A stretch of 39,413 bases of DNA, taken from positions 1 to 39,413 of the IMG/VR virus record IMGVR_UViG_3300042477_000313; one strand, 5' to 3'. Position numbers and translations under genes: made by a program. Of the stretch, positions 19,718 through 26,087 are shown in pieces; within the stretch, counting starts at the first letter, position 1; each line of letters opens with the position of its first letter. The stretch is from a virus. The notes beneath the pieces are model-generated. The model was not told the DNA's origin and made no database searches. It worked only from the letters and a program-made list of their open reading frames with translations.

Positions 19718-22371
19718 TGGCCAAGGTTGGTGACAAGACGATTGACCTGATGCCAACTGAAGGCATGAAGGCCGAAGCGCGTCGTTATCGCGCATGGAAG
19801 AAAGAAGGACGCCCCGGTGGCACAGATGATGCTGCAACACGCGCAGGGCAGATCCTGTCAGGTGATGAGCTAAGCCCTGACACTGTCATCACGATGTCGG
19901 CTTGGTTTGCGCGGCATGAAGTTGACAAGCAAGGCAAAGGTTTCCGCCCTGATAGCGGTGACTATCCCTCACCGGGTCGCGTAGCATGGGCGGCATGGGG
20001 TGGCGATTCAGGGCAAACCTGGAGCAACATGAAATCCAAAGCCATCAAAAAAGCAAAGGAGCGTGCCATGGAACCGATCGTTGACGGTCGTCCCTACCCA
20101 AATGAGCATGCTGCTCGCCTGAAAGATCCTGATCAATACGACCGCATCCGCCGTGTCAATGATGAATTTGGCGCTGGCATCGACGCGATCTACGGCATCA
20201 AGGATGAAACTGCTGAACTGCAGGCAATTCGTTTTGACGCTGATCGTTTCACACCCGCTGAAGCCCGTGAATGGTTGAGCGATCACGATTACAGCCCAAT
20301 GGAGTTTGAGGAAGCCACTGGCGAACGCAGCCAGAAACGCGCTGCTCCCGATGCGGTTAAAGTTGGCGATTTCGTGGAATGGGATTCAAGTGGTGGTGCC
20401 GCACGCGGCAAGGTGGAGCATGTAATGCGTGAAGGTGTACTTGGTGTTCCAGATTCTTCGTTTAGTATTAATGCATCTGAAGAAGATCCCGCTGCATTAA
20501 TTCGCGTGTACCGCAAAAATGACGACGGTGACTACAAAGAGACCGAAACGTTGGTCGGTCACAAGTTCTCTGAGCTGCGCAAAATTTCTGCACTGCGTTT
20601 CTTTGAAGGCGAAACACTGAAGCGTTCACTTGCAACTGAGTTCCGCGCTGAAGGTGAAGAGCGCACGCTTGAGTTCCCCTTTGCCAGTGAGGCTCCTGTC
20701 GAGCGCTACTACGGCATGGAAGTGCTGTCGATGGATGACAAGTCGATGGATCTTCGCCGCTTGAACGATGGCGCACCGCTGTTGTATCAGCATGATCCCG
20801 ACAAGATCGTTGGCGTTGTACAGAAGGCGTACATTAAAAACAAGCGTGCTTATGCACGAGTGAAGATCGCCAACAACGAGCTTGGTCGTGAAATGCAAGA
20901 TCTGATCAAGGACGGAATTATCCGTAACGTCAGCTTCGGTTACAAGATCAATTCCATGGAAACCGATGAGTCCACTTCCCCAGTGACTTATCGGGCAACC
21001 AGCTATGAGCCATTTGAGATTAGTCTGGTTACCGTGCCTGCTGACAACTCAGTGGGCATAGGACGCGCTTTCTCCCATAATGAGAGCGTCGAAACGGCCT
21101 CAGCCGTTAAACAAACTACAAACGGAGTTACAACCGTGGATCAACCCCTCAATCTTGAGGCTATCCGCGCTGAGGCCGCTCAGGCCAAGGCTAAGGAAGT
21201 GGCCGACATGATCGCCCTTGGTCAACGCACCAAGAACATTGAAATGGCTCAAGAGTTTATTGCAAACTCCCGTAGCCTCGACGAGCTGCGCTCTGCCCTT
21301 CTGGAGAAGATGGGTGTTCAAGAGAAGCCTGTGAATCCTAAGGACGCCGAAATCGGCATGTCTGACAAGGAGCGCCGCAACTTCTCCTTCATCCGCGCTA
21401 TCAACGCTCTGGCCCATCCCAATAGCCAGGAAGCTCAGCGTGCTGCTGGTTTCGAGATGGAAGTCAGCCGTGCTGCTCAAGAGAAGAGCGGTAAGGAAGC
21501 TCGTGGCATCCTGATCCCTGCCGATGTGCTGGGCTATGGCCGTCGCGACCTGACTGTTGGTTCGGCTTCGGGTGGTGGTGATCTGGTTGCCACTGATCTG
21601 ATGAGCGACAGCTTCATCGACCTGCTGCGCAAAGCTCTGGTGCTGCAAAGCGCTGGTGCGACCATCATGACCGGTTTGCAAGGCATGGTTGCTCTGCCCC
21701 GTCAATCGGGTGGCGCCACTGTGTATCACGTTGCTGAGTCGGGTTCGATCAACGAATCCCAGCTCACCGTTGATCAGGTGACGATGCAGCCCCGCACCAT
21801 TGGTGCTCTGACTGATTACAGCCGCCGTCTGCTCCTGCAGTCCAGCATTGACATCGAGAACCTCGTTCGTCGCGACCTGGCTCAGCAGATTGCTATCGAG
21901 GTTGAGAATCAGGCCATCAACGGCACCGGCACCGGTTCCTACCCGCTGGGCTTCCTCAACGTGACCGGCATCAACACCGAGTCCGGTTACACCACGTTCG
22001 CTGATTATGTGAACGCTGAGGCCGCTCTGAGCACCGACAACGCCCTGCTGGGCACCCTCGGTTACATGATGAATTCCTCCCTGCGCGGAACTCTGAAGGT
22101 CACCGAGAAGTCGGCAACCGGCACCAGTGCCAACTTCATCTACGAAGCCAACAACACCATCAACGGTTACTCGGCTTACGTGTCGAACTCCATGCCGAAC
22201 AACACTGCGGTGTTCGCTAACTTCAGCGACATCATGATCGGCTTCTGGAGTGGTCTGGACATCATGGTTGATCCTTACACCGGCTCTGCTTCTGGCACGG
22301 TTCGTGTGGTGGCCATGCAGGACTACGACGTGGCTATCCGCCATCCTGAGTCGATCTGCAAGCTGTCCTGA
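19717..22371 (+). CDS. Protease-capsid polyprotein with XkdF- and Tudor-like modules
   Basis: 884 aa. Modules in order: residues 1-115 a basic domain found on phage protease starts (MPTEGMKAEARRYRAWKKEG, then WAAWGGDSGQTW); about 165-200 an XkdF-like piece (RFTPAEAREWLSDHDYSP); about 213-290 a DUF2945/Hva1-Tudor-like fold (VKVGDFVEWDSSGGAARGK... LVGHKFSELRKI); about 305-450 an HK97-type S78 protease with His359 (YQHDPDKIVG) and Ser406 (NVSFGY); a helical scaffold-like region about 455-590; then the HK97-fold major capsid protein from about 593 (GILIPADVLGYG, AGATIMTGLQGMVALP). Cleavage near 590 should free the shell protein. Confidence 0.88.
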   Translation: MAKVGDKTIDLMPTEGMKAEARRYRAWKKEGRPGGTDDAATRAGQILSGDELSPDTVITMSAWFARHEVDKQGKGFRPDSGDYPSPGRVAWAAWGGDSGQTWSNMKSKAIKKAKERAMEPIVDGRPYPNEHAARLKDPDQYDRIRRVNDEFGAGIDAIYGIKDETAELQAIRFDADRFTPAEAREWLSDHDYSPMEFEEATGERSQKRAAPDAVKVGDFVEWDSSGGAARGKVEHVMREGVLGVPDSSFSINASEEDPAALIRVYRKNDDGDYKETETLVGHKFSELRKISALRFFEGETLKRSLATEFRAEGEERTLEFPFASEAPVERYYGMEVLSMDDKSMDLRRLNDGAPLLYQHDPDKIVGVVQKAYIKNKRAYARVKIANNELGREMQDLIKDGIIRNVSFGYKINSMETDESTSPVTYRATSYEPFEISLVTVPADNSVGIGRAFSHNESVETASAVKQTTNGVTTVDQPLNLEAIRAEAAQAKAKEVADMIALGQRTKNIEMAQEFIANSRSLDELRSALLEKMGVQEKPVNPKDAEIGMSDKERRNFSFIRAINALAHPNSQEAQRAAGFEMEVSRAAQEKSGKEARGILIPADVLGYGRRDLTVGSASGGGDLVATDLMSDSFIDLLRKALVLQSAGATIMTGLQGMVALPRQSGGATVYHVAESGSINESQLTVDQVTMQPRTIGALTDYSRRLLLQSSIDIENLVRRDLAQQIAIEVENQAINGTGTGSYPLGFLNVTGINTESGYTTFADYVNAEAALSTDNALLGTLGYMMNSSLRGTLKVTEKSATGTSANFIYEANNTINGYSAYVSNSMPNNTAVFANFSDIMIGFWSGLDIMVDPYTGSASGTVRVVAMQDYDVAIRHPESICKLS

Positions 22372-22388
22372 TGATTGTGGAGCGGGTA

Positions 22389-22646
22389 ATGCGCATTCAG
22401 ATGTTGCGGAACACCATCGTTGATCTCAAAGAGGTGAAGGCTGGTGATTTCGTTGAAACTGATCACAAATCAGCTTTGCTGTTGATCGGCATCCAGAAGG
22501 CCATTCCCGCTCCCATAGTCGAGGAAGTTGTTACGGCTGACGAGCAGCCAATCTCTGTTCCAAGCAAACCCACTCCCAAACGGAGAAAGACCAATGATCC
22601 ACAACCTGGGGTCGAAGACCTACATCGCGAGCCTGCTGGCCGCTGA
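22389..22646 (+). CDS. Small head-region protein, 85 aa
   Basis: ATG 22389 has GGAG six bases upstream; ATG 22371, overlapping the capsid stop, is the alternative. The product has MLRNTIVDLKEVKAGDFVETD and SALLLIGIQKAIPA, a strand-rich piece like small proteins that follow capsid genes in many siphophages, then a Pro/Lys-rich tail. It overlaps the next gene by 53 bases. It could be a head-completion protein, but no match is certain. Confidence 0.5.
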   Translation: MRIQMLRNTIVDLKEVKAGDFVETDHKSALLLIGIQKAIPAPIVEEVVTADEQPISVPSKPTPKRRKTNDPQPGVEDLHREPAGR

Positions 22647-22983
22647 TTCCCGCACTGCTACCGCCACCGGCACTGGTTTTGACCTGCAAGGGTCGAACGA
22701 TGCTGAAGGCGAAGCGATCGTGATCCTGGATTGCGAAGCTGGTAGCGGCACCACTCCTACCCTGAACGTCAAACTTCAGGATTCGGCTGACAACTCGGCA
22801 TGGGCTGACATCACCGGCAAGACCTTCACCGAGGTCACCGGTTCTGCTGCTGCATTCGAGAAGATCAGCATCAACTGCAACGACGTGCGCCGTTATGTGC
22901 GTGCTGTCGGTACTCAAGCTGGCACCAACCCTGTGTTCGTGTACGGCGTCTCGCTGGTCTACAGCAAGAAGTACGGCAACTGA
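22594..22983 (+). CDS. Capsid decoration-like protein, 129 aa
   Basis: ATG 22594, with GGAG nine to twelve bases upstream. All-beta sequence: GSKTYIASLLAADSRTATAT, IVILDCEAGSGTTPTLNVKL, QDSADNSAWADITGK, CNDVRRYVRAVGTQAG, VYGVSLVYSKK. The pattern 'LQ.SADN..WADI.G' with a C-terminal 'VRA...' strand occurs in many phage capsid surface proteins. It takes the place of lambda gpD, just after the capsid gene. It probably coats and steadies the shell. Confidence 0.6.
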   Translation: MIHNLGSKTYIASLLAADSRTATATGTGFDLQGSNDAEGEAIVILDCEAGSGTTPTLNVKLQDSADNSAWADITGKTFTEVTGSAAAFEKISINCNDVRRYVRAVGTQAGTNPVFVYGVSLVYSKKYGN

Positions 22984-22988
22984 TCCAG

Positions 22989-23270
22989 ATGGCTTTCCAG
23001 GATACGCTGGCATTTTTGAACGTTGACGAGTTCGGGGTTTCCTGCACTCTTGGCGCTTCAACTTTTGTCGGCATCCTGGATTCGCCTGTGGAGGTGCTTG
23101 CGGGTGGCATGGCTTTGAGTCGGGAGTACTCGTTATTGGCGAAGACTTCTGACGTCAGCACTGCCGCCCGTGGCACTGCCATTACTGTTGATTCGGTCTC
23201 TTATACCGTCAGGGAGAATCGAGCACTTGATGACGGTTTGTTTTCGGAACTACTATTGAGCAAGGTTTGA
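22989..23270 (+). CDS. FII-like head-tail attachment protein, 93 aa
   Basis: ATG 22989. The domain order matches lambda FII (117 aa): a short N-terminal helix, then FGVSCTLGASTFVGILDSP, SREYSLLAKTSDVSTAARG, TAITVDSVSYTVRENRALDDG. Those 'G.FD.P', 'TSDV', 'G..I.I....Y.V' positions fit the attachment-protein fold. It would form the ring where the tail docks. Its place before the U-like gene supports this. Confidence 0.62.
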   Translation: MAFQDTLAFLNVDEFGVSCTLGASTFVGILDSPVEVLAGGMALSREYSLLAKTSDVSTAARGTAITVDSVSYTVRENRALDDGLFSELLLSKV

Positions 23271-23280
23271 CTTTGAGGCT

Positions 23281-23919
23281 ATGAGCAGCATTTTCAAGGT
23301 CAACACCAGAGCTAATTGGGCAAACCTCAATCCCGTGTTGCTTCCGGGTGAGACTGCCGTTGAGACACAAACCAATAACGTCAAAGTTGGAGACGGCGTT
23401 TCCGTTTGGAGCAAACTGCCGTATTTCTCCTCGCCAGGGTATTGGGGTTCGTTTTGGGACGACACGTCGCAGACAGCAACGGCTAACACACCAACTGCGA
23501 TTTACCTGCGTCAACGTGATACGGGCAGTCGAGGTGTTCGCGTTGTTTCTGGCACTCGCATCACGTTTGATTATGCTGGTGTTTACAGCATTACGTTCTC
23601 AATTCAATTCAGTAATACGGACAGCAGCATTCACGATATCAACGTTTGGTTGCGCAAGAATAACGAAGGCAGCGCTGGTAACGTGCCGGCTAGCGACAGC
23701 CGATTCAGCATCATCGCAAAGCATGGCAACGTTGACGGCAACGTGATCGGCTGCGTCAATTTTGTGTTGCCAATTGTTGCCGGTGATTACTTGGAGCTGA
23801 TCTGGGCGACATCTAACGCTGACGCTTACATTCATGCTGAATCGGCAGAGACCAGCCCCTTTGCTCATCCAAGCATCCCAGGGATTATCTGCACTGTTGT
23901 TCAAGTCGCTTCTGCCTGA
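23281..23919 (+). CDS. Mtd-N-type adhesin with jelly-roll C-terminus, 212 aa
   Basis: ATG 23281. Residues 1-50 (NTRANWANLNPVLLPGETAV, NNVKVGDGVSVWSKLPYF) match the N-terminal domain of phage tropism determinants and fibre proteins. Residues 65-212 are a beta jelly-roll of the C1q or receptor-binding type (FDYAGVYSITFSIQFSNT, GDYLELIWATSNADAYI). Its place inside the head-tail joining genes is unusual for a fibre protein. It may be a capsid-bound fibre or a tail-collar adhesin. Confidence 0.6.
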   Translation: MSSIFKVNTRANWANLNPVLLPGETAVETQTNNVKVGDGVSVWSKLPYFSSPGYWGSFWDDTSQTATANTPTAIYLRQRDTGSRGVRVVSGTRITFDYAGVYSITFSIQFSNTDSSIHDINVWLRKNNEGSAGNVPASDSRFSIIAKHGNVDGNVIGCVNFVLPIVAGDYLELIWATSNADAYIHAESAETSPFAHPSIPGIICTVVQVASA

Positions 23920-23921
23920 CC

Positions 23922-24347
23922 ATGGCTGACACACGCCGCGAATTGATCCTGGCTCGCATCAAGAGCAATCTGGACACGATCACAGGTGCGACGGTCTACA
24001 GGAGCCGTGTGGAGCCTCTGGCGCGTGGTGAGTGCCCTGCTGTCATCGTCGAGCCTGTCAACGATCAACCCAGCGAAGAGTTCTACAACAAGCTTCAGTG
24101 GACACTGCGTGTGCGGGTGACGGTGCTGGTGCGGGCCAATGTACCTGATGACGATTCAGACACTTACACGCAGCAAGTGCACACAAAGATCATGTCTGAC
24201 CCGACCTGTAACGGGTATGCGCTTGACATCAATCCTGATCGTGTTGACTTCAGCCTTTACGAAGCTGATATTCCGCTTGGGGTGATTAGTATGGATTACA
24301 TGGTCATGTACCGTTCCGGACGCACTGACCTGACCACAACAGGCTGA
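23922..24347 (+). CDS. Tail terminator gpU-like protein, 141 aa
   Basis: ATG 23922, directly after the adhesin. It has LARIKSNLDTITGATVYRSR, PAVIVEPVNDQPSEE, LQWTLRVRVTVLVRANVP and DYMVMYRSGRTD, typical of tail-terminator proteins of the gpU family, in which a helix-strand fold makes a hexamer that caps the tail. Lambda gpU is 131 aa. Order before the tail tube gene is conserved. Confidence 0.7.
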   Translation: MADTRRELILARIKSNLDTITGATVYRSRVEPLARGECPAVIVEPVNDQPSEEFYNKLQWTLRVRVTVLVRANVPDDDSDTYTQQVHTKIMSDPTCNGYALDINPDRVDFSLYEADIPLGVISMDYMVMYRSGRTDLTTTG

Positions 24348-24351
24348 TCTC

Positions 24352-24516
24352 ATGGCTAAGGCAAAAACACCAAAGCCTGTACCCAATCCTGGCGTCGGGG
24401 GCACTTACCTCTTTGACGTTGAGACAGGTGAGCTTAAACTGTTGTCAGAAACTGATCCTTCTGGAGACGTAACCAATGGCCGGGAAGATTTACCGGAAAC
24501 GGACGGTTCTCGTTAA
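24352..24516 (+). CDS. Small tail-region protein, 54 aa
   Basis: ATG 24352 to TAA 24516, overlapping the tube gene by 41 bases. MAKAKTPKPVPNPGVGGTYL... FDVETGELKLLSETDPSG. I recall very similar small proteins ('P.PG.GGSY.FD..TG.L') between terminator and tube genes in cyanophages, so it is probably real. Function unknown. Confidence 0.5.
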   Translation: MAKAKTPKPVPNPGVGGTYLFDVETGELKLLSETDPSGDVTNGREDLPETDGSR

Positions 24517-25414
24517 AGCCGAGGCCACATACGGCACTGACTCAACCCCGGCTGGCAGCGATGCCGTTCAGGTGCGCAACCTGGAGATTACGCCTGTTGA
24601 AGCTGACGTGCTATCACGGGACCTGATTCGTCCTTACCTTGGCAACTCGCCTCAGCTCATCGCTAACACTCGCGTGTCGGTGACGTTCGAGGTTGAGTAT
24701 GCAGGTTCTGGCACTGCTGGCACGGCACCTCGTTATGGCGCCCTGTTGAAGGCTTGCGGATTCAGCGAGACTGTCGTTGCTGCGACCAGCGTCACCTACG
24801 CACCTGTCAGCGCAAGCTTCAGCTCTTGCACGATCTACTTCTCGATCGACGGCATTCGCCACAAGGTGACCGGTTGCAGGGGTAACTTCAGTCTGAACCT
24901 GACTGCTAACCAGATTCCGGTGATTAACTTCACCATGACTGGTCAGTACAACGCTCCTACTGATACTGCTGATCCGACCCCGACCTTCACTAATCAGGCG
25001 GCACCGCAGATCTTCAACGACACCAACACCACCACCTTCAGCCTGTTCTCGTCTTCGGCTCTTGCACTGCAGAGCTGCCAGGCAGACATCGGCAACGAGG
25101 TTGTGTATCGGGAACTGGTCAACAGCGACAAGGAAGTGCTAATCGTTAACCGTGCCGCTTCTGGTACGTTTGCGATCGAGGCTCCTACCCTTGCCACGAA
25201 GGACTTCTTCGCTGCTGCTGTGGCTGGCACCACTGGTGCTCTGAGCTTGGTTCACGGCACTACGGCAGGCAACATCATCACCCTGTCCTCGTCTGTCGTC
25301 AGCCTTGGCAACCCAGCGTATGCTGAAGACCAGGGTGTGGTCATGCTGAACCTGCCCTTCACGCTCGTCCCGACCTCCTCGGGTAACGACGAAATCACCC
25401 TCGCTTACACTTGA
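24476..25414 (+). CDS. Major tail tube protein (gpV-like)
   Basis: 312 aa from ATG 24476. It has the tube-protein start (VLVKAEATYGTDSTPAGSDA, VQVRNLEITPVEADVLSRDL), a middle part with RYGALLKACGFSETVVAATS and a hydrophilic beta-rich C-terminal half. 'E.TYG.DP.....DA....V....' and 'A.LLRACG' motifs are typical of siphophage tube proteins. It is the most abundant tail protein, stacked around the tape measure. It lies just before the chaperone genes, as in lambda. Confidence 0.85.
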   Translation: MAGKIYRKRTVLVKAEATYGTDSTPAGSDAVQVRNLEITPVEADVLSRDLIRPYLGNSPQLIANTRVSVTFEVEYAGSGTAGTAPRYGALLKACGFSETVVAATSVTYAPVSASFSSCTIYFSIDGIRHKVTGCRGNFSLNLTANQIPVINFTMTGQYNAPTDTADPTPTFTNQAAPQIFNDTNTTTFSLFSSSALALQSCQADIGNEVVYRELVNSDKEVLIVNRAASGTFAIEAPTLATKDFFAAAVAGTTGALSLVHGTTAGNIITLSSSVVSLGNPAYAEDQGVVMLNLPFTLVPTSSGNDEITLAYT

Positions 25415-25419
25415 TCCGC

Positions 25420-25746
25420 ATGGCTTTCGTTCTCAAAAAGGTCGCGTCTTACAAATGGCCAGTCACGGTGGAAACACCTATTGATGGCGGCAAATTTCAA
25501 AAGCAAACGTTTGACGCGATCTTCAAAAAGATGAGCCGGTCTGAATTTAATAATTTGGTTGAGCAGGGCGATGATGCCTTGGTTGATCAGATTGTTGAAG
25601 GATGGGAGGGCATTACTGATGAGGACGGCAAAGAAATTCCTTTCACTCAAAAGACGAAAAAGGAATTGACAGACGATCCTTACGTGATGCGTGCGCTGAT
25701 TACTGCTTATGCAGACAGCGTGATGGGAGCTTCACAAAAAAACTAA
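25420..25746 (+). CDS. G: Tail assembly chaperone G (short form), 108 aa
   Basis: ATG 25420. An all-alpha/beta small protein (KKVASYKWPVTVETPIDGGK, FKKMSRSEFNNLVEQ, KKELTDDPYVMRALITAYAD) that ends at TAA 25746 just after the slippery site. Its short form and the G-T fusion act on the tape measure during tail assembly. Lambda G has 140 aa. The start ATG is well placed after the tube stop. The role is inferred from position and the frameshift. Confidence 0.82.
   Translation: MAFVLKKVASYKWPVTVETPIDGGKFQKQTFDAIFKKMSRSEFNNLVEQGDDALVDQIVEGWEGITDEDGKEIPFTQKTKKELTDDPYVMRALITAYADSVMGASQKN
25737..25743 (+). other. Programmed -1 frameshift site A AAA AAC
   Basis: In the G frame the codons read CAA AAA AAC TAA. 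The heptamer A AAA AAC (25737-25743) is a classical slippery site. Slipping back one base gives next codon CTA and continues to 26087. A possible stem 12 bases downstream (CTCGTC 25756-25761 with GACGAG 25785-25790) could stimulate it. Lambda uses GGGAAAG between G and T. Confidence 0.85.
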
Positions 25747-26087
25747 AGGACGCTGCTCGTCATTGTTTTGGGGCGAGTGGCGAGGACGAGGAAACTGAAG
25801 ATGATTTAGTCGCCTTGGGTTTGATGCCTGAGGCGATTGCAGATTTGCGGTCTCAACGAAAGGCGCGTGACTTTGGGGTGTGGGAAGAGAACTGGGACAT
25901 CGTGATGATGTTCTTGCGCATGCAGACGCAATGGAACGTTGGGATGCGAGGTGCGACTGGCCTTCACTACCCTAGTTTGGAGTCTCTCTGTAGACTGTAT
26001 TCAGTCAAGGAACCTGTCGTCATTTTCGAAGGCGTACAGATCATGGAGCGAGAAGCCTTGACAGTCATGAACGAGCGCAAGTCATGA
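25743..26087 (+). CDS. T: T extension of the G-T fusion, 114 codons after the frameshift
   Basis: The frame is open from before the slippery site to TGA 26087 and carries LKDAARHCFGASGEDEETED, LVALGLMPEAIADLRSQRK, DFGVWEENWDIVMMFLRMQT, PSLESLCRLYSVKE. Only ATG 25815 is available as a start within it, with no ribosome site, so expression as a 222-aa G-T fusion is expected. In lambda the T part recruits the tape measure to the growing tail tube. Confidence 0.85.
   Translation, partial: LKDAARHCFGASGEDEETEDDLVALGLMPEAIADLRSQRKARDFGVWEENWDIVMMFLRMQTQWNVGMRGATGLHYPSLESLCRLYSVKEPVVIFEGVQIMEREALTVMNERKS

Noticed and set aside
21100-22344. A 414-codon open frame on the minus strand opposite the capsid gene
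   Set aside because: It is exactly antisense to well-supported capsid coding sequence, its translation is of low quality (His/Val-rich repeats), and strong codon bias of the plus strand explains the lack of stops.
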